Below, piece after piece: positions 35,228 through 42,919 of a stretch of DNA of 64,000 bases (its first letter is position 1; every line of letters starts with the position of its first letter). Position numbers and translations under genes: made by a program. The notes below the pieces were generated by a model. It was not told where the DNA came from and did not search any database. It was given only the letters and a program-made list of their open reading frames with translations. Source of the stretch: Olivibacter domesticus (GTDB taxonomy: Bacteria > Bacteroidota > Bacteroidia > Sphingobacteriales > Sphingobacteriaceae); NCBI RefSeq assembly GCF_900109575.1, contig NZ_FOAF01000013.1:57016-121015 (forward strand). Reading direction: 5' to 3'.

Positions 35228-37120
35228 TTAAAAAAGCAATTCGCTCCATCCTTGAGTGCTTGATTTTTTGAAATCAATCTTCTTATCCTCCATTTGCTGT
35301 TTAATCTTTTTACTATAAGACCAACAAGTGCTTTGTCGGATGCTTAATATTTCGGATAATTTATGTGAGGATATTTTTCCTTTCGAGGAATACAAAAGAT
35401 AAATAAGGTAGAAGCTTTTATTGATTGGGATACGAACATTCTGCAAAATGGTATGTGCGGTAGGCGATTCTTCATAACCACATTGTGAGCACCTTCTACT
35501 GTGAGGCAAATGACCACTATAATAATTTTTAGATGAACACTTTTTACACTGAAATCCGCCTTTCCACTTTACTTCTGATAAAAACTTCAAACAACTTTCC
35601 TGGTCTGGATAAGTTTTGCTAAATTCTTCAAAATTTATGCCAGTCGACAAAACCCTAGCTCTTGTAACCTTTTCTACATTTTCTTTCAACACCTCATTAT
35701 CTTTGTTAAGCAATATATTCATCCGGGCAATTTCGTCCCGTTGCGCGTGTAGAGCAAGATTTGCCTTTGAGAGGGCCTTATTTTGTTCACTTATAATGGA
35801 AGATTTTTCAGATAACTCTTGCGTTCGCTCTTGCACCTTCTTTTCTAGGTCTCGATTTATATTATCCTTAAGCTCTTGGTTAATTCTCATTTGCTTAATG
35901 GTACGCTGTTGTGCCTTATCTTTACTAAACTTCAGTACCCTTACCCGATCACCTACAGCCAAAGAGAGAAAGGTCATTTCCAAGATGAAGCAGAAACTCA
36001 TGCTGTAATAAGAGATCACGCCAAAGTTCAGCCACGTCAAACCTAACATAATCAAAAATTTCATCGTGTAACCAATAAATAAGAAGCCATAACCAATTAC
36101 AAAATAACGAGCAGGCCTATAACCCGACCACCAACTATATATGCCCGCACTAAAAGCTACTAATAGCGGTATTGCTTCTAAAAATTTATAATTAAATAGG
36201 CTTTTATTAAACAGCAGGCTATATATCAAGAACGATAGCCTGAGAACAATAACAATAGTTATAAAGCTGTGCAATCGAGGTGCTTTCCTTTGTAATAGTA
36301 GCAGACGCTGCGTAAAGAGCAACGCTGAGACACTCATAAAACATAATACTATTCCAAAGGCATATTGGTTCCAAATCGACCACTTGGACCAAAGGTAGTG
36401 ATAAGCTATGCCATCCGTACACATCTCAAACAGTGCAACACATAACATATAGCACACGTAATATAAATATGCCCTTTGCTTTACAGCGAAAAACATAACA
36501 ATATTATAAAAGGAAAATATCAGGATCATTCCATAAAATATCCCAAAACTGAAGTATTCACCTAACGCATATCCGATAAAAAAGTCAATCGAACGTAGCA
36601 CAATAATGATATCCGCCAGTTGAGACGATTTTATTCGAAAGTAATAATCTTGCTTACCCTTGAGGTCATTATATAACGGGATAACAAAATTCTTATGTTT
36701 AATAGGGCGCACAGAAAAGTCATAATGATCCCCCAGTTTTATATGATCATATTTACCTATTCCATTAGGTACATAAGCATCAATTTGATCAATGGTTTGA
36801 TCAAAAAATTCAAGTACAAACAACTTGTTTTTACTATTGGAATGGTCTATGGAAATTTTATACCAGTAGAAGGCATTTATAGTTTCGTTCTGTGGAGTGC
36901 TTTTCTTATTAGTCTTAAACCGCTGCTTGCTGGACTGCCTCAAAACATCGCTGAATCGCAATCTTCCATGTTCATCCTGAAGCGCCTCTATTTCATTAAA
37001 AGTGAACATGTGTTGCAATAAGCTATCGGTCAGGTGGACTTCCTTTTGTGCCTTTGCCTTTAGGTGCATACAGCAAATTATTACCAGAAGTAACGTTAGA
37101 GGACGAAGGCTTTTTAGCAT
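35228..37120 (-). CDS. 7TMR-DISM receptor fused to an IS1595-type zinc-ribbon/HTH DNA-binding region
   Basis: 630 residues from the ATG at 37120, chosen because MLKSLRPLTLLLVIICC then forms a clean signal peptide; an ATG at 37165 would add 15 residues. Numbering here is for the 645-residue form. Residues ~40-195 are a 7TMR-DISMED2-like extracellular domain (FYWYKISIDHS, FVLEFFDQTIDQIDAYVPNG). Residues ~198-405 form seven transmembrane helices of the 7TMR-DISM type. A coiled coil spans ~415-500. Instead of a kinase or cyclase, residues ~510-625 match the N-terminal part of IS1595-family transposases: a zinc ribbon with Cys540, Cys543, Cys559 and Cys562, then an HTH (SSHKLSEILSIRQSTCWSYSKKI). 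The DDE nuclease part is absent. It is probably a membrane-bound one-component regulator, perhaps of the SusC/SusD/GH30 operon 287 bp downstream. Confidence 0.85.
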   Translation of the reverse strand: MLKSLRPLTLLLVIICCMHLKAKAQKEVHLTDSLLQHMFTFNEIEALQDEHGRLRFSDVLRQSSKQRFKTNKKSTPQNETINAFYWYKISIDHSNSKNKLFVLEFFDQTIDQIDAYVPNGIGKYDHIKLGDHYDFSVRPIKHKNFVIPLYNDLKGKQDYYFRIKSSQLADIIIVLRSIDFFIGYALGEYFSFGIFYGMILIFSFYNIVMFFAVKQRAYLYYVCYMLCVALFEMCTDGIAYHYLWSKWSIWNQYAFGIVLCFMSVSALLFTQRLLLLQRKAPRLHSFITIVIVLRLSFLIYSLLFNKSLFNYKFLEAIPLLVAFSAGIYSWWSGYRPARYFVIGYGFLFIGYTMKFLIMLGLTWLNFGVISYYSMSFCFILEMTFLSLAVGDRVRVLKFSKDKAQQRTIKQMRINQELKDNINRDLEKKVQERTQELSEKSSIISEQNKALSKANLALHAQRDEIARMNILLNKDNEVLKENVEKVTRARVLSTGINFEEFSKTYPDQESCLKFLSEVKWKGGFQCKKCSSKNYYSGHLPHSRRCSQCGYEESPTAHTILQNVRIPINKSFYLIYLLYSSKGKISSHKLSEILSIRQSTCWSYSKKIKQQMEDKKIDFKKSSTQGWSELLF

Positions 37121-37262
37121 GTACAAAGATACTCTTTTGGTAATCAATTGCTCAAAATCCTTCATTAGATGTCATATAACTGTTTTTTGTTTTCTAGAAT
37201 AAAATAGTATTTGTTTTGTTTTAATGAACTTTTTCTTTAGTCAATTTTTTAAGAAATATCGT

Positions 37263-37602
37263 GTCACTTTTTTCCGCAAAAAGTGACTCAAAAACTCATC
37301 GCTTGGAACTTTGCTACAATGGTAGTGCATCACGTGCACACCGCAAATTTCCTAGGCGATATTTTAAGCAAACGGAGGGCAGTTGCGAGCAGCCATATCG
37401 GGCTTGAGCCTGGGCAGAACGGCCTTGGAGGATACGGCGGCAGCGGGCAGCAAAGCATGTGCAGTTTCGTTCATCTTTGCAATATACAAGCGGATTGAGG
37501 GAGCGAAGCGGCTGCAATGCGCGCCATGGATGCTTTGCAATCGGCTGCAACGTAGCAACCACAGCCTTGACTTTTGCTCAACTTTGATCAAGAAAAAGTT
37601 GA
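37263..37602. repeat. Dispersed hairpin-headed repeat (copy 2)
   Basis: It begins with a perfect 10 bp hairpin, GTCACTTTTT-N5-AAAAAGTGAC (37263-37287), whose loop TCCGC and flanks match the head of the 21421 element. It ends with TCAACTTT-N9-AAAGTTGA (37578-37602). The body is GC-rich compared with its neighbours and shares ordered blocks with copy 1: CTAGGCGAT.TTTT, ACGGAGGG..GTTGCGA, GGCCTTGGAGGA, CGGCAGC and AAGCATG. Short open frames on both strands overlap each other and do not look coding. No 14 bp terminal repeat like that of copy 1 is evident. The rest of 37166-37721 is AT-rich with no gene. Confidence 0.6.
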
Positions 37603-37721
37603 TACAAAAAAGGTTCCTTTATCAACAAAAAAACCTTTATATAGAGATAAAACCTATTTAAGAAATAGCTGTTATATGTATAGTACGATCCGATTAAGGA
37701 AAACTTATAAATAAATTGAAT

Positions 37722-38135
37722 ATGAATAAGGACAAGCCCAATATCAGGAAAAACAAAGATATTCCAAATGACCAAGCAAGTAGCGCGTATAATCAAAATC
37801 TAAGGTACAACGAAAAATCGGACAGCTTTGAATATGATATCGAGAAAGAGGATCCAGTCTATCCGAATGAAGAAGCAGAATATCAACATGATGATCCCTA
37901 TGACACCGATGCGCCCAATGGGGAAGACGATAATTCTGATTGGGATGAAGCAAATCAGTATGTTGGAGATGAATATGACAAAAATAAATCTTTAGAAACA
38001 GATGCGGAAAGCTTGGGCATGCATATTGAAGGAAGGATAACCCGGCTAAATAAAAAAGACGAGAAGTTAGCTGAAACACCGGAAGACTTGAGAGACGATT
38101 TAGATGAAGAAGGGTATCCTAAACGAGAGCCTTAA
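37722..38135 (+). CDS. Small acidic protein of unknown function
   Basis: 137 residues from the ATG at 37722. It is hydrophilic throughout, very rich in Asp, Glu, Asn and Tyr (EEAEYQHDDPYDTDAPNGED), with no signal peptide and no membrane helix. It is probably disordered. The C-terminal third (SLGMHIEGRITRLNKKDEKL) has some helical tendency. I do not recognise a family. The codon pattern and good frame length make it more likely real than a shadow, since the opposite-strand frame gives a Cys/His/Leu-rich peptide. Convergent with dnaX. Confidence 0.6.
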   Translation: MNKDKPNIRKNKDIPNDQASSAYNQNLRYNEKSDSFEYDIEKEDPVYPNEEAEYQHDDPYDTDAPNGEDDNSDWDEANQYVGDEYDKNKSLETDAESLGMHIEGRITRLNKKDEKLAETPEDLRDDLDEEGYPKREP

Positions 38136-38211
38136 AGGAGGTTATGCATAGTATATCATGTTTCATAACTAGTTAATTTGATAAGCAGGAAACACTCCTA
38201 CTCCGGGATGT

Positions 38212-40011
38212 CTAATCAAATCCTAAATTAAAATCTTGCCTCAATTTATCTACCAATGGGTTTTTAGCCACCATGGCTTGATATTTTTCTTGATTTGTGT
38301 ATGGCTTACGAACGACATTTGATTCGATTTGAATTGGTATCAAATCAATAGAAAAATTTTTAAGTTTCACCCGAATCTCATTCAACATATCAATTTTAGA
38401 GATAGAAAGCAAATTCTCCTGAATAGCATTCTCTACAGTAACCTCCACCTTGTAATCATCCCTTAACTTCGGTGCATTTGCCGTCATCAAGGTAAATAAA
38501 CTGATCTTGCTATCGGCTTTTGCTTTATCTGCAATAGCATGCCAAACCTGTAAAAAATCCTCATAAGCAAAAGATTGAGTTTCAGCCCCCTTTATATAAT
38601 CGGGCTCAGCATCCATATCCTTTTCCTGCTTATCCTTAAAGACATCATTTAAATTGGGGACGGATGAGGACAACTTAAAGCCCTTAAAGCTAGGGATTTT
38701 GGGTTTACCAATCGGTGTAGCCGTTTGTTCGACCTCTTTAACGGGCTCTTTCGGCCTATCTATTGTTGGTTCAGTTGCCGTTGGCTCAATTGTAGCACTA
38801 GTAGCGGGCAAGGCACTTGTTGCAACAGGGACTATTTCTTTTGCTAAAGTATCAGGTTTTTTTTTTACCGGCTCTGGCCGATTAACAGTTTCTAGTGGAA
38901 GTTTGCTTAGCTGAATCGCAGTGGAGAGATGGCACATTTTAAGCAAAGCTAGTTCTACCTGTAATCGCTGATTTTTACTAGTTCTATAATTGATCTCACA
39001 CTGGTTAGCTATATTCAATGCAGAAAGTAACAAGCCTACCTCAGCTTGCTGTGACTGCTGTAGGTAACGCTGTTTGATATTCTCGCTTACCTCCAATAAT
39101 TTTAAGGTACTTGCGTCTTTTCCTACCAACAGATTTCTAAAATGTGAAGCTAAGCCAGCGATGAAATGACTTCCATCAAAACCATTAGACAATACTTCAT
39201 CGAAAACTAAAAGTGTACTAGACGTATCTTCTGTTAGAAGGGCATCAGTTAATTTGAAGTAGTAATCATAGTCTAAAATATTCAAATTATCAATTACCGA
39301 TTGGTAGTTCACATTTTTATTAGAGAAACTCACAATCTGATCGAACATAGAAAGGGCGTCTCTTAAACCGCCATCTGCTTTCTGTGCAATTAAATGCAAA
39401 CCATCCGTGTCATAGCCCACTCCCTCTTTTGTTGCAATATTCGCTAGATGTCCTGCTATATGCTCAACTTTAATCCTATTAAAATCAAATATCTGACACC
39501 TAGACAAAATAGTAGGAAGTATTTTATGTTTTTCGGTAGTTGCTAAAATAAAAATAGCATAGGAAGGAGGTTCTTCTAAGGTCTTTAGAAAAGCATTGAA
39601 TGCTTGCGTTGAAAGCATATGTACCTCATCAATGATATAAATTTTGTATTTACCTGTTTGAGGGGGAATACGCACTTGTTCTATCAAACTTCGAATATCA
39701 TCCACTGAATTATTAGAAGCCGCATCCAGTTCATGAATACTGAAAGAATTACCGTTTTGGAACGATTTACATGCATCACAAATACCACAAGCTTCTGTTT
39801 CCACAGTCAGATTCTGACAATTTATTGTTTTTGCTAAGATACGTGCACAAGTCGTTTTACCAACTCCTCTAGGCCCGCAGAACAAAAAAGCTTGTGCAAG
39901 CTGATTGTTCTTAATAGCATTCTTAAGCGTTCCAGTGATGTGCTGCTGCCCTACCACTGTTTCAAAGGTTGAAGGGCGATATTTTCGTGCAGAAACAATA
40001 AAATTATCCAT
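38212..40011 (-). CDS. dnaX: DNA polymerase III subunits gamma/tau
   Basis: 599 residues from the ATG at 40011; an upstream in-frame ATG at 40047 adds 12 unlikely residues. This is the clamp-loader ATPase. Walker A is GPRGVGKT (46-53), the zinc module uses Cys65, Cys75, Cys78 and Cys81, and Walker B is DEVH (128-131). The sensor-1 and SRC arginine-finger region is LATTEKHKILPTILSRCQ. Domain III ends around residue 370. A low-complexity Pro/Thr/Glu linker (~375-470) leads to a tau-type C-terminal domain. A run of ten A residues on the coding strand (38866-38857) falls exactly at the end of domain III, and both other frames stop at once, giving a gamma-sized product (see findings). Confidence 0.97.
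   Translation of the reverse strand: MDNFIVSARKYRPSTFETVVGQQHITGTLKNAIKNNQLAQAFLFCGPRGVGKTTCARILAKTINCQNLTVETEACGICDACKSFQNGNSFSIHELDAASNNSVDDIRSLIEQVRIPPQTGKYKIYIIDEVHMLSTQAFNAFLKTLEEPPSYAIFILATTEKHKILPTILSRCQIFDFNRIKVEHIAGHLANIATKEGVGYDTDGLHLIAQKADGGLRDALSMFDQIVSFSNKNVNYQSVIDNLNILDYDYYFKLTDALLTEDTSSTLLVFDEVLSNGFDGSHFIAGLASHFRNLLVGKDASTLKLLEVSENIKQRYLQQSQQAEVGLLLSALNIANQCEINYRTSKNQRLQVELALLKMCHLSTAIQLSKLPLETVNRPEPVKKKPDTLAKEIVPVATSALPATSATIEPTATEPTIDRPKEPVKEVEQTATPIGKPKIPSFKGFKLSSSVPNLNDVFKDKQEKDMDAEPDYIKGAETQSFAYEDFLQVWHAIADKAKADSKISLFTLMTANAPKLRDDYKVEVTVENAIQENLLSISKIDMLNEIRVKLKNFSIDLIPIQIESNVVRKPYTNQEKYQAMVAKNPLVDKLRQDFNLGFD
38857..38866 (-). promoter_or_regulatory. Probable slippage site in dnaX
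   Basis: Ten consecutive A residues on the coding strand span codons Val382-Lys385. One extra A, or a -1 ribosomal shift, leads to Thr and a TGA stop (386 residues). Loss of one A, or a +1 shift, leads to TAG after Asn-Leu-Ile-Leu (388 residues). Confidence 0.6.
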
Positions 40012-40091
40012 CGTTGCGAAGGTAAGTATTTTGCGGGAATTAGCCAATGTGATAATTAGCTAATTGGCTTTTATTAGTTGAGTAGTAAACG

Positions 40092-40161
40092 TAGTTAAGT
40101 AGTTGAGTTGTTAAGCTCCAACCCGATTACCGAACTACTTTTCTATTTAACTACTTAACTA
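40092..40161. repeat. Inverted simple-sequence repeat between dnaX and rpsF
   Basis: TAGTTAAGTAGTT (40092-40104) and AACTACTTAACTA (40149-40161) are perfect 13 bp inverted copies within a longer stretch built from TAGTTAAG-like units. Genes on both sides point away, so it is not a terminator. Confidence 0.55.
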
Positions 40162-40183
40162 TTTAACAATAAGCGAAACAAGG

Positions 40184-40215
40184 TTTGCAATTTAGAAAAC
40201 AAACACCTATCTTTG
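40184..40215 (+). promoter_or_regulatory. Promoter of rpsF-rpsR-rplI
   Basis: TTTG (40184-40187), 20 nt, TATCTTTG (40208-40215): a full Bacteroidota -33/-7 pair, 44 bp before the rpsF ATG. Confidence 0.78.
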
Positions 40216-40218
40216 CGC

Positions 40219-40233
40219 TCCGCTTGAAGCGGA
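40219..40233 (+). other. Hairpin at the start of the rpsF leader
   Basis: TCCGCT-TGA-AGCGGA is a perfect 6 bp stem placed at the predicted transcription start. It could stabilise the mRNA 5' end or act in S6:S18 feedback, whose known leader motif includes a CCG; the match is too short to decide. Confidence 0.35.
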
Positions 40234-40259
40234 TATAAATTAATAAATTTTTATAAAAA

Positions 40260-40628
40260 ATGCAACAATACGAAACCGTAGTAATTCTTACCCCGTTGTT
40301 GTCAGAGGATGTAGCGAAAGAAACCATTGCTAAATTCAAAAACATCCTTACTGAAAACGGAGCCGAAATTATCCAAGAGGATAATTGGGGTTTGAAAAAA
40401 TTAGCGTACCCTATTGAGAAAAAAACAACAGGGTTCTATCACCTAACAGAATTTAAGGCTCCAGGTGAATTAATTAGCAAACTGGAACTTGAGTACAAAC
40501 GTGATGAACGTATAATGCGGTTCTTAACCATTTCTTTAGATAAGCACGCAATTGCTTATAACGAAAAGAAACGCAGCGGTGCTTTCAATAAAAAACCAGA
40601 AACAAAAACTGAGGAGGTAGCAAAATAA
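40260..40628 (+). CDS. rpsF: 30S ribosomal protein S6
   Basis: 122 residues. The S6 ferredoxin-like fold is clear: [59 protein letters not shown]. The C-terminal tail ([20 protein letters not shown]) is charged and flexible, as usual. It binds S18 and 16S rRNA in the platform of the small subunit. The stop overlaps the rpsR start by 1 nt (TAATG), fitting the obligate S6:S18 pair. Confidence 0.98.
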   Translation: MQQYETVVILTPLLSEDVAKETIAKFKNILTENGAEIIQEDNWGLKKLAYPIEKKTTGFYHLTEFKAPGELISKLELEYKRDERIMRFLTISLDKHAIAYNEKKRSGAFNKKPETKTEEVAK

Positions 40629-40891
40629 TGGCAAGAGATCAAATTCAATACGTTACTGCCCCTAAAGTAGAGGATAACCGTAAAAAATATTGCCGTTTCA
40701 AAAAGAACGGAATTAAATATATTGATTACAAAGACGCAAATTTCTTATTGAAATTTGTGAACGATCAAGGTAAGATATTACCTCGCCGCTTAACAGGGAC
40801 TTCTTTGAAATTCCAACGTAAAGTAGCTCAGGCTGTAAAACGTGCACGCCACATTGGTTTATTACCTTATGTAACTGATTCATTAAAATAA
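40628..40891 (+). CDS. rpsR: 30S ribosomal protein S18
   Basis: 87 residues. Typical S18 core: [62 protein letters not shown], read here in shorter pieces such as [15 protein letters not shown] and [13 protein letters not shown] single Cys remains (CRF), so this is a zinc-free form. It forms a heterodimer with S6 and overlaps its gene by 1 nt. Confidence 0.98.
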   Translation: MARDQIQYVTAPKVEDNRKKYCRFKKNGIKYIDYKDANFLLKFVNDQGKILPRRLTGTSLKFQRKVAQAVKRARHIGLLPYVTDSLK

Positions 40892-40909
40892 TCTGGAGGT
40901 AAGAACGAC

Positions 40910-41353
40910 ATGGAAATTATTTTAAAACAAGATATCAAAAAACTTGGCGAAAAGGACGATATTGTAACTGTAAAAAACGGTTATGGACGTAATTATCTTA
41001 TCCCACAAGGTTTAGCTATTTTAGCTACCCCTTCAGCTAAGAAAGTGCTTGCTGAAAACATTAAACAAGCACAATTTAAACAAGAGAAAATTAAGAAAGA
41101 TGCTACTGGTCTTGCTGCTAAGTTAGAATCTGTAAAGTTAACAATTGGTGCTAAGGCGGGAGAAAGTGGTAAAATTTTCGGTTCGGTTAACACTATTCAA
41201 ATTGCTGACGCTTTGAAAAAAGAAGGCTTTGAAGTTGATCGTCGCCGTATCACTTTCGAAGTAGAACCTAAAGAACTTGGTGAATACATCGCTAACTTAA
41301 ACTTACATAAAGAAGTTAAAGTACAAGTTCCTTTTGTAGTTGTAGCAGAATAA
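40910..41353 (+). CDS. rplI: 50S ribosomal protein L9
   Basis: 147 residues, full length. The N-terminal domain has MEIILKQDIKKLGEKDDIV and the signature GYGRNYLIPQGLA; a long connecting helix (~45-75) leads to the C-terminal domain (GKIFGSVNTIQIADAL, HKEVKVQVPFVVVAE). An AGGAGGT-like GGAGGT stands 12 nt before the ATG, one of the few Shine-Dalgarno-like sites in the window. It is the last gene of rpsF-rpsR-rplI and is followed by a strong terminator. Confidence 0.98.
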   Translation: MEIILKQDIKKLGEKDDIVTVKNGYGRNYLIPQGLAILATPSAKKVLAENIKQAQFKQEKIKKDATGLAAKLESVKLTIGAKAGESGKIFGSVNTIQIADALKKEGFEVDRRRITFEVEPKELGEYIANLNLHKEVKVQVPFVVVAE

Positions 41354-41374
41354 GTGTAAAGCATATCACGAACA

Positions 41375-41407
41375 AAAAGGTCCTACATTCCCTGTAGGAC
41401 TTTTTTT
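41375..41407 (+). terminator. Intrinsic terminator of the rpsF operon
   Basis: GTCCTACA (41380-41387) pairs with TGTAGGAC (41393-41400) around TTCCC, extended by AAAA against the following seven Ts (41401-41407). Confidence 0.9.
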
Positions 41408-41522
41408 ATGGGTGAACGAGCATACGAACTTCGTCTCAATCAAGCATACACACATAGACCGTCTCCCCTTAATCTCTTTAGAAAACAACGTGTATCATTC
41501 GATGATTTGCCTCAACCATCAC

Positions 41523-42836
41523 TTATTTTACAAGGTGCTGTTTTAGCCAATCGTAAATTTTTGCTTGCTGCTCTGGAAATGTCCAATGTCCCGTTTCTTG
41601 CATTAACAATAATTCTTTTGGTGCCTGTATTATATTATAAGCTGAATAATAGGAGGTTGGCGGGCATGTTTCATCATTATACCCCCATGTATAAAAGCCT
41701 GGCACCTTTACATAGCGAGCAAAATTGACAACGTCGTAGTAAGCAGATGTCGTAATCTTATCCTCCTTTACCGTAAATGCTTTATTTGTCTCTGTAAACA
41801 TATGTGGCCAACCACCTGCACGACCGTGAAGATATCCCGTTAAATCACATAGCGCAGGATACAAAGACACCAAATATTTGATTCGCTTATCCAATGCTGC
41901 CGTTACAATGGATAAAGCACCGCCCTGGCTACCACCCCAGACGGCTAAATTCGTACCGTCGTACTCCTCCATACCAACCAGGTAATCAACGGCCCTTAGG
42001 CAACCTAGATATACCCGTTTATAATAATACTGATCACGATCATCCAAATTATTGAACATATAATTATTCAATGAACTTGCACGTAAATCATTATAAACAC
42101 CATCGGCCAACCTTACCGGTACACCATGGATACCGATCTGTAGCGTAATGATACCTTGCTCCGCTAGGTCTACTATTCCCTGATAAGACCTTACGCCAGC
42201 CCCGGGAACCTGTAGCACCGCTGGATGCTTCCCGGGGGCGGCAGGTACACATAAAACACCATAAATCCGTGATCCCTCTACTTGGTTCTGTATACTGAGC
42301 TCATAGACCTTCACTTTTTCAGTACTCAATTCCGGTAGCAGCCGCCTTCTGGGCTCCAGTGGAACTTTCGCAGCCAAGGCTTTTGCTTCCTCCCAAAATT
42401 GAAGAAAATCATTTGGCAGCGATTGTGTAGCTTTCAACTGCTCCGGTGTATAAGCAGCCGTTGCTAGGCCCCTGTACTCCTTACCATCGAGGTTAATTTT
42501 GATCTCGCATCGTAGAAAGCCGGGTTGATCCAATTTTCCCTTCACTATTCCCACTCCTTGCTTTAGCATGAGATCACCTTCGTCCATTGGTGCCATTTTC
42601 TCCAATCCGATTTTGTACTTTACGTTTGAGGCAGTTATCGGAACTTGATGCTTCAGAATAGTAACACGAAAAGTAGCTTCCTCTCCGGGCTGGTAATTCC
42701 AATCTGGCTTGTCCGGTGAAACCAATACCTGAATGGGGTGCGGGGGACGAGATTGTGCATCGACAAAATTAGCTGCACATAAAAACAGGAACACGAATGC
42801 TATCCTGCTGAGAAAAAATGAGTTACAAATCATCAT
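41523..42836 (-). CDS. Secreted acetyl-xylan-esterase-like hydrolase (AXE1/CE7-like)
   Basis: 437 residues with a signal peptide ending FVDAQ. Residues ~30-130 are a beta domain; residues ~140-437 are an alpha/beta hydrolase of the AXE1 (PF05448) type. The triad is nucleophile Ser303 in GGSQGG, Asp388 in GYNDETCPP and His417 in ETGHWTF. DFLQFWEEA and PGAGVRSYQG are also typical. It removes acetyl groups from polysaccharides or oligosaccharides, probably in the periplasm. It is the last gene of the long minus-strand run, 83 bp after the DUF5703 gene, which fits deacetylation of a pectic substrate. Confidence 0.88.
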   Translation of the reverse strand: MMICNSFFLSRIAFVFLFLCAANFVDAQSRPPHPIQVLVSPDKPDWNYQPGEEATFRVTILKHQVPITASNVKYKIGLEKMAPMDEGDLMLKQGVGIVKGKLDQPGFLRCEIKINLDGKEYRGLATAAYTPEQLKATQSLPNDFLQFWEEAKALAAKVPLEPRRRLLPELSTEKVKVYELSIQNQVEGSRIYGVLCVPAAPGKHPAVLQVPGAGVRSYQGIVDLAEQGIITLQIGIHGVPVRLADGVYNDLRASSLNNYMFNNLDDRDQYYYKRVYLGCLRAVDYLVGMEEYDGTNLAVWGGSQGGALSIVTAALDKRIKYLVSLYPALCDLTGYLHGRAGGWPHMFTETNKAFTVKEDKITTSAYYDVVNFARYVKVPGFYTWGYNDETCPPTSYYSAYNIIQAPKELLLMQETGHWTFPEQQAKIYDWLKQHLVK

Positions 42837-42919
42837 ATGAAAGGTTGGAAAACAACATCGAATATAGCAATTAGAAGACTCCTTTCCAATTATTAAATCA
42901 GTGCCAACGGAATACCTCC

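Noticed and set aside
35228..37120. Chance fusion of a receptor gene with an inserted IS1595 element
   Set aside because: There is no DDE domain remnant or IS end downstream, and the frame runs through a regular coiled coil into the zinc ribbon.
37314..37661. Several 71-92-codon frames on both strands in the second repeat copy
   Set aside because: They overlap one another in GC-rich repeat DNA and none resembles a protein family.
41408..41728. 106-codon plus-strand frame after rplI
   Set aside because: It starts in the terminator and two thirds of it is antisense to the clear esterase gene at 41523-42836.
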